DNA of 64,000 nucleotides from Flavobacteriales bacterium (GTDB taxonomy: Bacteria; Bacteroidota; Bacteroidia; Flavobacteriales_E; Vicingaceae), in contig JAPHUD010000017.1 in the NCBI GenBank assembly GCA_026196775.1, forward strand, positions 1 through 64,000, written 5' to 3'. Position 1 is the first letter of the stretch. Every line of letters begins with the position of its first letter. The notes beneath the pieces are model-generated. The model was not told where the DNA came from. It did not search any database and saw nothing but the letters and a program-made list of their open reading frames with translations. Position numbers and translations under genes: made by a program. Below are positions 37,513-46,430 of this stretch, piece by piece.

Positions 37513-39117
37513 ATGAAACGATTTCAACTTACTACTTTCTTTTGGCTATTTTTCACATTAGTGTTAACAGCTCAAAATAATTTTAATTACTCTGTTCATT
37601 TAGATTCTGTGACCATTTCTAATTTACCAGGAGTACACTCTTTTGCTTATGCTCAGTATGATGGTAAATGGCTTGTAATAGGAGGTAGACTCGATGGTAT
37701 TCATGCTCGTCAGCCTTTTAATGCATTTCCAGAAAATCAAAACAATCAAAATATATTAGTGATAGACCCTGTTAACCAACAATATTGGTCATCAAGTGTG
37801 TCAGTGTTGCCAACTAATTTAAAAGAACAACTTCAATCAACCAACATGAATTTTTATCAGGATAAAGATACCTTGTATATTATTGGAGGATATGCTTTTT
37901 CACCAACAGCAAACGACCATATTACTTTTCCATATTTAGCATCGGTACAGGTTTCAGACTTAATGAGTGCAGTAATTAACAATGCATCCATTACTCCATA
38001 CTTTAAACAAATTACAGATACAGCTTTTGCAGTTACAGGTGGGCAAATGGGGAAAATAGGTAACGAAATTTACCTTATTGGCGGACATCGATTTGATGGA
38101 AGATATAACCCAATGAACAATCCTACTTTTGTTCAAAAATATACCAACCAGATAAGAAAATTTGTTTTTAATAATTCAGGTACGCAGCTAAGCTTTTCTA
38201 ATTATTCAACCATTACAGATCCCATACATTTAAGAAGAAGAGATTATAATTTATTACCTCAAATTTATCCTGATGGTAGTCATGGTTATACCATTTCGTC
38301 AGGCGTTTTTCAGATAAATGTAGATTTACCTTTTCTTTATCCTGTTGATATTACTGCTGTGGGACATAATCCTATTACTTCATTTAATCAATATTTAAGT
38401 AATTATCATGGAGCAAAAGTGGCTTTGCACGATAGTATTAATAACGAAATGCACAATTTGTTTTTTGGAGGAATGAGTCAGTACTATTATCAGAACAATA
38501 CACTTGTACAGGATAATCAGGTGCCATTTGTAAAAACCATTAGCAGAATGAGTAGGGATTCCTCAGGTAATTTACTTGAGGTGCAATTGCCAATAGAAAT
38601 GCCTGGTTATAGAGGTGCAGGGTCAGAGTTTTTTGTTAATAAAGACTTGCCTCACCATGAATCGAAAGTGATTAAGTTAGATGCTATTCATGCAGATACT
38701 ATTTTGCTGGGTTATATTTATGGCGGAATATTAAGTCCTACCATTAACCCATTTGCCAATAATGTAACCAGTACTACTTCTGCCGATAATAAAATTTATA
38801 AAGTGTATTTAATTAAAGATACTCCTCAAAGTGTGTATGAAATTAATGGTAAAAATCCTTATCAAGTAAACTTGTATCCTAATCCTGTAGATGATGTGCT
38901 GAATGTTTCTTTTGAAATGCAAAACCCTTCAAGGGTAGATTATTTTGTAACAGACAGTAAAGGGGCTATAGTGCAAGAGGGAAAAGTTAAAGTTGCCAAT
39001 GCTGGAGTAACACAGCATAAAATTAAACTCAATAAAATAAGCGGAGCTCAAACCCTATTTGTTACCTTTATATTTGACGATAAGTTTTATGTGAGTAAAA
39101 AAGTAGTTAAAAATTAA
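37513..39117 (+). CDS. Secreted protein with T9SS type A sorting domain
   Basis: The 534-residue protein has a signal peptide (FTLVLTAQNN) and a body with Kelch-like repeats: several GG-containing blade motifs (WLVIGGRLDG, TLYIIGGYAF, IYLIGGHRFDG, HNLFFGGMSQ). It ends with a Por-type sorting domain: YQVNLYPNPVDDVLNVSFE, followed by a KKVVKN end. It is exported by the T9SS through SprA and is probably cell-surface or released; the ligand is unknown. Its promoter region contains a palindrome that may be a regulator's site. Confidence 0.88.
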   Translation: MKRFQLTTFFWLFFTLVLTAQNNFNYSVHLDSVTISNLPGVHSFAYAQYDGKWLVIGGRLDGIHARQPFNAFPENQNNQNILVIDPVNQQYWSSSVSVLPTNLKEQLQSTNMNFYQDKDTLYIIGGYAFSPTANDHITFPYLASVQVSDLMSAVINNASITPYFKQITDTAFAVTGGQMGKIGNEIYLIGGHRFDGRYNPMNNPTFVQKYTNQIRKFVFNNSGTQLSFSNYSTITDPIHLRRRDYNLLPQIYPDGSHGYTISSGVFQINVDLPFLYPVDITAVGHNPITSFNQYLSNYHGAKVALHDSINNEMHNLFFGGMSQYYYQNNTLVQDNQVPFVKTISRMSRDSSGNLLEVQLPIEMPGYRGAGSEFFVNKDLPHHESKVIKLDAIHADTILLGYIYGGILSPTINPFANNVTSTTSADNKIYKVYLIKDTPQSVYEINGKNPYQVNLYPNPVDDVLNVSFEMQNPSRVDYFVTDSKGAIVQEGKVKVANAGVTQHKIKLNKISGAQTLFVTFIFDDKFYVSKKVVKN

Positions 39118-39236
39118 GGTTAATTTTACAGAAGAAATTTATAAATCAAATGATAGTTAAGTTTTAAAAGAGTTGCAAGCTGTTTCAAGACAGTGTGTAG
39201 TTCAATTTTACATGGATTTAAACTTTTTAATAAATA

Positions 39237-39267
39237 ATTGTATAATTCAAACTAATTTGTAAATTTG
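39237..39267 (+). promoter_or_regulatory. Promoter of rpsP
   Basis: ATTG (39237-39240), 19 bases, TAAATTTG (39260-39267). The transcript should begin near 39271, where CCCAA (39272-39276) and TTGGG (39283-39287) can form a 5'-terminal hairpin. The 210-base gap upstream of rpsP holds nothing else I can identify. Confidence 0.7.
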
Positions 39268-39327
39268 CAGCCCCAATTTATTTTGGGAGAACTAATTATT
39301 TATTTATCAATTTTTAAACATTAGAAA

Positions 39328-39960
39328 ATGTCTACAAAAATTAGACTACAACGTCACGGTAAAAAAAGATATGCTTTTTTCCATGTTGTTGTAGCAGACT
39401 CAAGAGCCCCACGTGATGGGAAATTTATTGAAAAATTAGGTGTTTACAATCCAAACACAAATCCAGCAACTATCGAAATCGATTTTGATAAAGCTTTGAA
39501 TTGGATTAAAACAGGTGCGCAGCCAACAGATACTTGTCGTGCATTATTGTCATACAAAGGAGTACTTCACAAAGATCACTTGGATAGAGGTGTGTTGAAA
39601 GGAGCTATGACTCAAGAACAAGCTGATAAAAAGTTTGAAGCTTGGATGAAAGACAAAGAAGGTAAGATTGAAGGTAAGAAAGATAGCCTTTCTAAATCTA
39701 AAGAAGAACAAGAAAAAGCTAGATTTAAAGCAGAGCAAGAAGCTAAAGAAAAAAGAGCTGCTGAAATAGCTGCTAAAAATACTCCAGTAGAAGAAGCTCC
39801 TGTAGCTGAAGAAGCTGCAGAAGAAACTACTGAGACTCCTGCAGAAGAAGTAGTTGCTGAAGTTAAAGAAGAAGCACCTGTGGCTGAAGCTAAAGAGGAA
39901 ACTCCTGCTGAAGAAGCTAAAGAAGAAGCTCCTGCTGAAGAAGAGAAAAAAGAAGATTAA
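39328..39960 (+). CDS. rpsP: 30S ribosomal protein S16 with long acidic tail
   Basis: Residues 1 to about 85 are a standard S16 (MSTKIRLQRHGKKRYAFFHV, RAPRDGKFIEKLGVYNPN). S16 is usually 80-90 residues; here the chain runs to 210. The extra part is a charged helix-like stretch, then an Ala/Glu/Pro-rich segment made of repeated EEAP/AEEAKEE units to the end. S16 helps assemble the 30S body; the tail is a recognised trend in Bacteroidota S16 but is of unknown use. It starts an rpsP-rimM-trmN6 set. Confidence 0.96.
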   Translation: MSTKIRLQRHGKKRYAFFHVVVADSRAPRDGKFIEKLGVYNPNTNPATIEIDFDKALNWIKTGAQPTDTCRALLSYKGVLHKDHLDRGVLKGAMTQEQADKKFEAWMKDKEGKIEGKKDSLSKSKEEQEKARFKAEQEAKEKRAAEIAAKNTPVEEAPVAEEAAEETTETPAEEVVAEVKEEAPVAEAKEETPAEEAKEEAPAEEEKKED

Positions 39961-39974
39961 CTAAATAACCAAGT

Positions 39975-40514
39975 GTGAAAATAGAAGAAACCTTTTATTT
40001 AGGCTATACTTCTAAAGTGCATGGAAAAAATGGAGAATTGGTTGTAAAACTTGATGTTGATCAGCCAAATGCTTACAAGAAATTGGAATCAGTTTTTATC
40101 CGAATAAACAAAATGGATAGTCAACTGGTTCCTTTTTTTGTTACGAAAACAGCCTTGCAAAATAACAACACAGTTGTTATAAAATTAGATGGTGTAGAAA
40201 ATGTTGATGAGGCAAAAGACCTTGTTGCTAAAGAAGTGTATTTACCTCTAAGTATGCTTCCTCCATTAACTGGGAATAAATTTTATTTTCATGAAGTAGT
40301 AGGTTTTGCTGTTGAAGATTTGCACAAAGGAAACTTAGGGACAATCAATCAAGTGTTAGAGTATCCTCATCAAGCAGTATTAGAAATTATTTCTCCTGAT
40401 AATAAAGAGATTCTTATTCCTGTTAGTGATGATTTTATTGTTGAGATAAATAGAGAAAAACAACTGATTAAAACAGACGCTCCTGAAGGTTTGATAGATA
40501 TTTACTTAGAATAA
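39975..40514 (+). CDS. rimM: Ribosome maturation factor RimM
   Basis: The 179-residue protein has the RimM N-terminal domain (FYLGYTSKVHGKNGELVVKL) and a C-terminal PRC-barrel (FYFHEVVGFAVEDLHKGNLG). It binds S19 and helps mature the 30S head. The start is GTG at 39975, 14 bases after rpsP, and no ATG suits the family start. The rpsP-rimM pair is conserved across bacteria. Confidence 0.95.
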   Translation: MKIEETFYLGYTSKVHGKNGELVVKLDVDQPNAYKKLESVFIRINKMDSQLVPFFVTKTALQNNNTVVIKLDGVENVDEAKDLVAKEVYLPLSMLPPLTGNKFYFHEVVGFAVEDLHKGNLGTINQVLEYPHQAVLEIISPDNKEILIPVSDDFIVEINREKQLIKTDAPEGLIDIYLE

Positions 40515-40525
40515 TAACCTTTGAG

Positions 40526-41236
40526 ATGGGTAAAGGTTTTCAATTCAAACAATTTTTTATAGAACAAGATAAGTGTGCCATGAAAGTTGGTACAGACGGT
40601 GTGTTACTAGGAGCTTGGGCAAAAATACAAGATGGAAATGTATTGGATATTGGTAGCGGAACAGGGTTGATGGCTTTGATGGCAGCTCAAAGAAACCCAA
40701 ATGTTGTGGTAGATACTATTGATGTTGAAGAGAATGCTTTTATTCAATCAACTATTAATATTAATAATAGCAAATGGAAGGATAGAGTTTTTGCTCATCA
40801 TGTGGCATTACAAAATTATGCTCCCAATAAAAAATATGATACCATAATTTCAAATCCACCATTTTTTAATAACACTTACCAGCCAGAAGAACAAAAGAGA
40901 AATATTGCAAGGCAGAATTCATTACTTCCTTTTGAGGAGTTGGCTTTTCATGTTGACAGATTGCTAAAAAAGGAGGGTGTTTTTTCTGTGATTTTACCTG
41001 TAGAAGAAGAGGTTTTTGTAGAAATTGCTAAAAAACATTTTTTGTGTTTAAATAGAAAAATAAATGTTTTCCCTAATACAAAAAAAGCTTGTAAACGAGT
41101 TTTGTTAGAATTTTCTAGAAAGGAAGACGAAGTGGTAGAGGGAAATTTGATTATAGAGACTGATAAAAGACATGTTTATTCTTCTGAATATGAGTTGTTA
41201 ACAAAGGATTTTTATCTTGAATTTAAGAGGGGTTAA
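40526..41236 (+). CDS. trmN6: tRNA1(Val) (adenine-37-N6)-methyltransferase
   Basis: The 236 residues show the methyltransferase fold with VLDIGSGTGLMALMAAQR (SAM site) and the catalytic NPPF of N6-adenine methylases in TIISNPPFFNN. The opening FQFKQFFIEQDKCAMKVGTDGVLLGAWA is the YfiC/TrmN6 signature. It methylates A37 of tRNA-Val. It begins 11 bases after rimM and is probably in the same transcript. Confidence 0.92.
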   Translation: MGKGFQFKQFFIEQDKCAMKVGTDGVLLGAWAKIQDGNVLDIGSGTGLMALMAAQRNPNVVVDTIDVEENAFIQSTININNSKWKDRVFAHHVALQNYAPNKKYDTIISNPPFFNNTYQPEEQKRNIARQNSLLPFEELAFHVDRLLKKEGVFSVILPVEEEVFVEIAKKHFLCLNRKINVFPNTKKACKRVLLEFSRKEDEVVEGNLIIETDKRHVYSSEYELLTKDFYLEFKRG

Positions 41237-41276
41237 AAAATACACTTTATACTTTTTTTACAAAGAAATTAATTCA

Positions 41277-41284
41277 TAACTTTG
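41277..41284 (+). promoter_or_regulatory. Putative -7 box for the DUF177-rpmF pair
   Basis: TAACTTTG, 25 bases before the DUF177 start. No clear -33 box. Confidence 0.45.
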
Positions 41285-41309
41285 TCCGCTTTCATTAATA
41301 CTGAATTAA

Positions 41310-41843
41310 GTGAAGAGTCATAAGGAATACACGATAGATTTTTCAGGGTTGAAACAAGGGGTTTACCATTTTGACTTTTTTGACTTTAAAGTTGGCAAAA
41401 CGTTCTTTAGTTTGTTTGATAATGAAGATTACAATGATGCAAGTTTTGAAGTAGATTTAGCATTAGAGAAACAATCAACCATGATGTTGCTAGATTTTTC
41501 TATTAAAGGAAAAATTAATGTAGATTGTGATAGATGTTTAGAACCAGTAGATATTGAAGTGGAGTGTGAAGAGCATTTAATTGTAAAGTTTGGAGAGGAA
41601 ATGTATGAAGGCACAGATGAAATAGTTATCTTGCCAGAAAGTGAACATCAAATTGATGTTTCTCCCTACATTTATGAGTTTATTCAAATAAATATTCCTC
41701 AAAGGAGAAAGCATAAAAAAAGTGATTGTAATCCTGAGGTAATAAAAAAACTTAAAGAAATACAGGTAAAGAATACAAAACAAAAAGAAGCAGAAATCGA
41801 CCCTAGATGGGCTCAATTAATAAATTTAAAAACAGAAAACTAA
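41310..41843 (+). CDS. DUF177 (YceD) family protein
   Basis: The 177-residue protein has the YceD pattern: a strand-rich N-terminal half and KINVDCDRCLEPVDIEVECEEHLIVKFGEE, with a Cys-x2-Cys pair, in the middle, then an acidic and Lys-rich C-terminal part. YceD lies beside rpmF in most bacteria and, in plants and bacteria, is linked to 23S rRNA accumulation. The start is a GTG at 41310. It is 6 bases before rpmF and coupled to it. Confidence 0.88.
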   Translation: MKSHKEYTIDFSGLKQGVYHFDFFDFKVGKTFFSLFDNEDYNDASFEVDLALEKQSTMMLLDFSIKGKINVDCDRCLEPVDIEVECEEHLIVKFGEEMYEGTDEIVILPESEHQIDVSPYIYEFIQINIPQRRKHKKSDCNPEVIKKLKEIQVKNTKQKEAEIDPRWAQLINLKTEN

Positions 41844-41849
41844 ATAGAA

Positions 41850-42035
41850 ATGGCACATCCTAAAAGAAAAACCTCGAAAACGAGAAGAGACAAAAGAAGA
41901 ACGCACTACAAAGCTGTTGCACCAACAGTTGTAAATTGTTCAAACTGTGGAGCACCTGTTCTTTACCATAGAGTTTGTGGAGATTGTGGTTATTACAGAG
42001 GTAAGTTAGCGGTTGAGAAATCAGTAGCTATCTAA
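41850..42035 (+). CDS. rpmF: 50S ribosomal protein L32
   Basis: The 61-residue L32 begins MAHPKRKTSKTRRDKRRTHY and has a Cys4 zinc site (CSNCG and CGDCG). It is the C+ zinc-binding form rather than a zinc-free paralogue. It follows DUF177 by 6 bases; the yceD-rpmF-fab order (plsX often sits between, and is absent here) is conserved. A terminator follows. Confidence 0.98.
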   Translation: MAHPKRKTSKTRRDKRRTHYKAVAPTVVNCSNCGAPVLYHRVCGDCGYYRGKLAVEKSVAI

Positions 42036-42048
42036 AAAGAAAATGATT

Positions 42049-42090
42049 AACAAAACTTACTGCTATTATTTCAGTAAGTTTTGTTTTTTT
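42049..42090 (+). terminator. Intrinsic terminator after rpmF
   Basis: A 14-base stem (AACAAAACTTACTG, 42049-42062, with 42072-42085), a 9-base loop, and a T run to 42090. Confidence 0.9.
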
Positions 42091-42110
42091 ATAAATCTCT
42101 TCTATTTTTG
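42080..42110 (+). promoter_or_regulatory. Promoter of fabH, overlapping the rpmF terminator
   Basis: TTTG (42080-42083), exactly 19 bases, TATTTTTG (42103-42110). The -33 box is in the 3' arm of the rpmF terminator stem. Confidence 0.75.
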
Positions 42111-42159
42111 AAAATCATTTAAAAATAGCGTAACCACTTTTTAAAAGCAAAGTTAAATT

Positions 42160-43161
42160 ATGAGTAAAATTACTGCTGCAATTACCGCTGTTAATGGCTA
42201 TGTTCCTGATTATGTTTTAACAAATAAGGAATTAGAAACCATGATAGATACTTCTGATGAATGGATAATGTCAAGAACAGGGATTCAAGAAAGGAGAATT
42301 CTTAAAGGCGAAGGTAAAGGTTCTTCAGTGATGGCTGCAGAAGCAGTAAAGGGGTTGTGTGAAAAAAGAGGTATATCACCAAAAGAAATAGATTTATTAA
42401 TCTGCTGTACAGTTACTGCAGACCATATATTCCCAGCAACAGCTAATATTATAACTGATAAAGTAGGAGCAACTAATGCTTTTGGCTTTGATCTTAATGC
42501 AGCATGTTCAGGTTTTCTTTACGGGTTAACAACAGGGTCAAAATTTATTGAATCAGGATCTCATAAAAAAGTTGTAGTTGTAGGTGTAGATAAAATGTCT
42601 GCTTTAGTAGATTATGAAGATAGAACAACTTGTATAATTTTTGGTGACGGTTGTGGAGCAGTGCTGTTAGAACCAAATGAAGAAGGTTTTGGAGTGAAAG
42701 ACTCTATCTTAAGAAGTGATGGTTCAGGATTTCAACACTTACACCAAAAAGCAGGAGGTTCTGCCTACCCACCAACATTAGAAACTGTTAAAAATAAAGA
42801 ACATCATATCCATCAAGAAGGACAAGCGGTATTTAAATTTGCTGTAACCAATATGGCAGATGTTTCTGCAGAGATCATGGAAAAAAATAATCTGACCAGT
42901 GATGATGTCGCTTGGTTAGTGCCACACCAAGCAAATAAGAGAATAATTGATGCCACAGCCAGAAGAATGGGGTTAAGTGATGAAAAAGTGATGCTTAACA
43001 TTCAACGTTATGGAAACACTACTTCGGGAACTATACCATTGTGTTTATGGGAATGGGAAAATCAACTTAAAAAAGGAGATAATGTAATTTTATCTGCTTT
43101 TGGAGGTGGGTTTACATGGGGGGCTATATGGGTGAAATGGGCTTATGATACAAATAAATAA
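42160..43161 (+). CDS. fabH: 3-oxoacyl-ACP synthase III
   Basis: The 333-residue enzyme starts fatty acid synthesis by condensing an acyl-CoA with malonyl-ACP. The catalytic triad is visible as Cys116 ([10 protein letters not shown]), His256 (LVPHQANKR) and Asn286 (RYGNTTSGT). The length and motifs are standard. It opens a fabH-accB-accC set (22 and 84-base gaps), which places the first condensation enzyme with two acetyl-CoA carboxylase subunits. Confidence 0.96.
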   Translation: MSKITAAITAVNGYVPDYVLTNKELETMIDTSDEWIMSRTGIQERRILKGEGKGSSVMAAEAVKGLCEKRGISPKEIDLLICCTVTADHIFPATANIITDKVGATNAFGFDLNAACSGFLYGLTTGSKFIESGSHKKVVVVGVDKMSALVDYEDRTTCIIFGDGCGAVLLEPNEEGFGVKDSILRSDGSGFQHLHQKAGGSAYPPTLETVKNKEHHIHQEGQAVFKFAVTNMADVSAEIMEKNNLTSDDVAWLVPHQANKRIIDATARRMGLSDEKVMLNIQRYGNTTSGTIPLCLWEWENQLKKGDNVILSAFGGGFTWGAIWVKWAYDTNK

Positions 43162-43182
43162 AATAACAAAAACAAATAAATT

Positions 43183-43695
43183 ATGAAGTCATCAGAAATT
43201 CAAGAACTAATAAAATTTGTTGCAAAATCTGGAGTTAGCGAAGTTGAAATTGAAAACAAGGATTTTAAAATTACTATAAAAACTCCTCCTTATAAAAGAG
43301 GTAACCAGCCAACTGTTGAGGTAATCAGACAAGAAGTTGTTCAGCCACAACAAGCTCAGCAAGCTCCTGTAGCTGCGGCTCCTCAAGCACAACCTCAAGC
43401 TACACCTGCTGCACCTGCTGCCCCAGCAAAAGAAGCACCAAGTGAAGATGCTAATTATGTTACTATTAAGTCTCCAATGATTGGAACTTTCTATAGAAAA
43501 CCTTCTCCAGACAAACCTAATTATGTTAGTGTTGGTGATGAGGTTAAAAATGAAACGGTAGTTTGTGTTATTGAAGCTATGAAATTGTTTAATGAAATTG
43601 AAGCTGAAATTAACGGGAAAATTGTGAAAATTTTAGTTGATGATGGTTCTCCTGTTGAGTATGACCAACCATTGTTTTTAGTAGATCCAAGTTAA
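43183..43695 (+). CDS. accB: Acetyl-CoA carboxylase biotin carboxyl carrier protein
   Basis: The 170-residue protein has an N-terminal helical domain, an Ala/Pro/Gln linker (about residues 53-85) and a C-terminal biotinyl domain with biotinylated Lys134 in CVIEAMKLFNEIE. It carries the carboxyl group between AccC and the carboxyltransferase. It starts 22 bases after fabH. Confidence 0.96.
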   Translation: MKSSEIQELIKFVAKSGVSEVEIENKDFKITIKTPPYKRGNQPTVEVIRQEVVQPQQAQQAPVAAAPQAQPQATPAAPAAPAKEAPSEDANYVTIKSPMIGTFYRKPSPDKPNYVSVGDEVKNETVVCVIEAMKLFNEIEAEINGKIVKILVDDGSPVEYDQPLFLVDPS

Positions 43696-43779
43696 ATTAA
43701 TAATTTGATTAAGTTGTAATCTATGTAATGTTAGATTCGTTTTCAAATTTTCAAATTGTTTAATTTCCAAATTTAAATT

Positions 43780-45120
43780 ATGTTTAAAAAAATATTAATT
43801 GCAAATAGAGGTGAAATAGCTTTACGTGTTATTAGAACATGTAAAGAGATGGGAATTAGTACAGTTGCAGTTTATTCTACTGCAGATAAAGATAGCTTGC
43901 ATGTTAGATTTGCAGACGAAGCTGTTTGTATAGGTCCCCCACAAAGCTCATTGTCATACTTGAAGATGTCAAATATTATTGCTGCAGCAGAAATAACAAA
44001 TGCTGATGCTATACATCCTGGATATGGGTTTTTATCTGAAAACTCCAAATTCTCAAAAATTTGTCAAGAAAATGGAATAAAGTTTATTGGTGCATCTCCA
44101 GAAATGATTGATGCTATGGGAGATAAATCTTCTGCTAAAACTACTATGATTAAAGCAGGAGTTCCTGTTGTTCCAGGTTCTGAAGGATTATTAAAAGATT
44201 TAGCAGATGCAAAAGCTACGGCTAAAAAAATTAAATATCCTGTAATGATGAAAGCTACTGCCGGTGGTGGTGGTAAAGGTATGCGTGTAATTTGGAATGA
44301 AGAGGAAATGGAAGCTGCTTGGGATTCTGCTAGAAAAGAAGCTGCGGCAGCTTTTGGAAATGACGGAATGTACATGGAAAAATTTATTGAAGAGCCTCGT
44401 CATATTGAAATTCAAATTGCTGGAGATGGTAAAAATGCTTGTCACCTCTCAGAAAGAGATTGTTCAATCCAGAGAAGACATCAAAAATTAGTAGAAGAAA
44501 CTCCTTCTCCATTTATGACAGATAAGTTGAGAGAACAAATGGGTGAGGCTGCTATAAAAGCTGCAAAAGCCGTAAAATACGAAGGTGTTGGAACTGTTGA
44601 GTTTTTAGTTGATAAAAATAGAGATTTTTATTTCATGGAAATGAATACGCGTATTCAGGTAGAACATACTATTACCGAAGAAGTAATTAATTTTGATTTA
44701 ATTAAAGAACAAATAAAACTAGCTGCAGGAGATAAAATTTCAGGCAAAAACTACTATCCACAACTACATTCAATTCAATGTAGAATTAATGCAGAAGATC
44801 CTTTTAATGATTTTAGACCTAGTCCTGGAGTAATTAAAACATATCACTCACCAGGCGGACACGGAATCAGAATAGATACTCATGCCTATGCAAGTTATGT
44901 TATTCCTCCTTATTATGACTCTATGATTTCTAAATTAATTACTGTAGCTCAAACAAGAGAAGAGGCTATTACAAAAATGCAACGAGCTTTAGATGAGTAT
45001 ATTATTGAAGGAGTCAAAACAACTATCCCTTTCCATCAGCAATTAATGCAAGATGAGAAATTTAGGAAAGGAGATTTTACTACCAAGTTTATGGAAACTT
45101 TTAAATTAAAAGATATTTAA
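43780..45120 (+). CDS. accC: Acetyl-CoA carboxylase biotin carboxylase subunit
   Basis: The 446-residue enzyme shows the biotin carboxylase fold: [18 protein letters not shown] at the start, the ATP-grasp glycine loop [12 protein letters not shown], the [11 protein letters not shown] metal/ATP stretch and a C-terminal lid-plus-barrel domain. It carboxylates AccB's biotin using ATP and bicarbonate. The 84-base gap after accB holds repeated TTCAAATT units. Confidence 0.97.
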   Translation: MFKKILIANRGEIALRVIRTCKEMGISTVAVYSTADKDSLHVRFADEAVCIGPPQSSLSYLKMSNIIAAAEITNADAIHPGYGFLSENSKFSKICQENGIKFIGASPEMIDAMGDKSSAKTTMIKAGVPVVPGSEGLLKDLADAKATAKKIKYPVMMKATAGGGGKGMRVIWNEEEMEAAWDSARKEAAAAFGNDGMYMEKFIEEPRHIEIQIAGDGKNACHLSERDCSIQRRHQKLVEETPSPFMTDKLREQMGEAAIKAAKAVKYEGVGTVEFLVDKNRDFYFMEMNTRIQVEHTITEEVINFDLIKEQIKLAAGDKISGKNYYPQLHSIQCRINAEDPFNDFRPSPGVIKTYHSPGGHGIRIDTHAYASYVIPPYYDSMISKLITVAQTREEAITKMQRALDEYIIEGVKTTIPFHQQLMQDEKFRKGDFTTKFMETFKLKDI

Positions 45121-45165
45121 TAAAAAACTTTTTTGATAAGTTCTTCAAAATAATAAGAATAATAT

Positions 45166-45173
45166 TATATTTG
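45166..45173 (+). promoter_or_regulatory. Putative -7 box for the universal stress protein gene
   Basis: TATATTTG, 31 bases before the ATG. The nearest TTTG upstream is 30 bases away, too far for a normal spacer. Confidence 0.4.
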
Positions 45174-45204
45174 TTCGGAATAATTTCAATAAAAATACAA
45201 TTCT

Positions 45205-46044
45205 ATGGATAAAGAAATTTATAAAGTGCTTGTTCCTCATGATTTTACTGCGGTTGCAGACTGTGCAATTAGCCATGCTGCTCAAGTAGCTAAATCTTAC
45301 AATGGTGATGTTTATCTTTTACACGTTGTTTCTAAACAAAAAGAAGTTGAACCAACTCGAGAGAAGTTAAAAGAAGTTGCTTTAAAAGCTGAAAAAAAAC
45401 ATGGGGTTAATACGCATGTAATTGTTAGAATAGGAAGTATATTTGAAGATATTGGGGATGTTGCATCAGAGATTTCTGCTGGATATATTGTAATGGGAAC
45501 CCATGGGGCAAGAGGTATGCAGAAAATACTTGGTAGCCATGCAATTAAAGTAATTTCTCACTCTAAAGTACCTTTTATTATTGTTCAAGAAAAAGAACCA
45601 TCAGCAACAGATACTTATGATGATATAGTTGTACCTATTGATCACGCTGATATTACTAAGCAAAAATTGAAAATTGCAGCAAGTATTGCTAAGCATTTTA
45701 AAAGTAGAATTCACATTTTTGCCGATTCTGAATCTGATGAATTTTTAAAGAAAAAATTAAATCAAGAATTGAGTTTTGCAAAAAAATATTTTGATGAGAA
45801 AAATTTACCTTATGAAATAGATAGAGCAGTTGAAGGAGAAGGAAATTTTAAAAAACAATTAGTAAGACATGCGGCTAAAATGGATGCTGATTTAATTGTT
45901 ATTGTAAACACGCAAGAAGGAGCTTTATTACCAGATTTCTTTGGTAGCGATGAACAAGAAGTAATTGCAAATGATGCTGAAATTCCAGTTTTAATTACCA
46001 ACCCAACTCATGAATTTGTAGCAAGTAGTGTTTTTGGAACATAA
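45205..46044 (+). CDS. Tandem universal stress protein
   Basis: The 279 residues make two UspA-type domains. The first (to about 140) keeps the nucleotide-binding Gly pattern MGTHGARGMQKILGSHA. The second (about 145-279) is degenerate at this site (VNTQEGALLPDFFGSDE). This is a two-domain form common in Bacteroidota. It probably binds ATP or a related nucleotide in the first domain and responds to stress or growth arrest; the pathway is unknown. It stands alone, followed by a strong terminator. Confidence 0.9.
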   Translation: MDKEIYKVLVPHDFTAVADCAISHAAQVAKSYNGDVYLLHVVSKQKEVEPTREKLKEVALKAEKKHGVNTHVIVRIGSIFEDIGDVASEISAGYIVMGTHGARGMQKILGSHAIKVISHSKVPFIIVQEKEPSATDTYDDIVVPIDHADITKQKLKIAASIAKHFKSRIHIFADSESDEFLKKKLNQELSFAKKYFDEKNLPYEIDRAVEGEGNFKKQLVRHAAKMDADLIVIVNTQEGALLPDFFGSDEQEVIANDAEIPVLITNPTHEFVASSVFGT

Positions 46045-46065
46045 AAAATACAGTTTATAATATTT

Positions 46066-46096
46066 AAAAAGGCTGCCCATTGGGCAGCCTTTTTTT
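46066..46096 (+). terminator. Intrinsic terminator after the stress protein gene
   Basis: AAAAAGGCTGCCC (46066-46078) and its complement (46082-46094) around an ATT loop, with T to 46096. Confidence 0.93.
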
Positions 46097-46430
46097 ATGT
46101 CAGCTCCCTAAATTCCCGAAAGTGAGACTTATCCAACGCTACAAATTCCAATCTTTTCCGTCAATGCGAAGTTTAGCATTGGCTGGTTGCGATAGCACTG
46201 AAGCAGTCTTTTAATATGGACTCAAAAACTTCTTTAGAAAAATTAAAAATGGTATATTTGATTAAGGATTAGTACATTTAGTTAGCACTCTATGAAAATA
46301 TATGTGTTACAATATTTTTAATTAATAATTTTAGTTGTAACCAAACATCAATTCCCTAAATCCAAATCATCTCGTTACTTTCAAAAAACATTCTACAAAT
46401 TCAGTATAAAAAAATATGTAGTTTTGTTCC
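46097..46430 (+). other. 334-base stretch with no gene
   Basis: I find no protein frame or known RNA. It holds a small hairpin (CAATGC with GCATTG near 46164-46185), a TATATTTG promoter-like box at 46253-46260 with no gene just after it, an inverted repeat GTTACAA-N22-TTGTAAC (46306-46341), and the -7 box of the next gene. It is relatively less AT-rich at its left end than the surrounding intergenic DNA. Confidence 0.6.
46419..46426 (+). promoter_or_regulatory. Putative -7 box for the ABC ATPase gene
   Basis: TAGTTTTG, only 4 bases before the ATG at 46431, so the transcript would start at or next to the start codon. No clear -33 box. Confidence 0.45.

Noticed and set aside
46066-46430. A CRISPR array or tracr-like RNA after the stress protein gene
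   Set aside because: There are no regular repeats or spacers; the only strong structure is an ordinary terminator.
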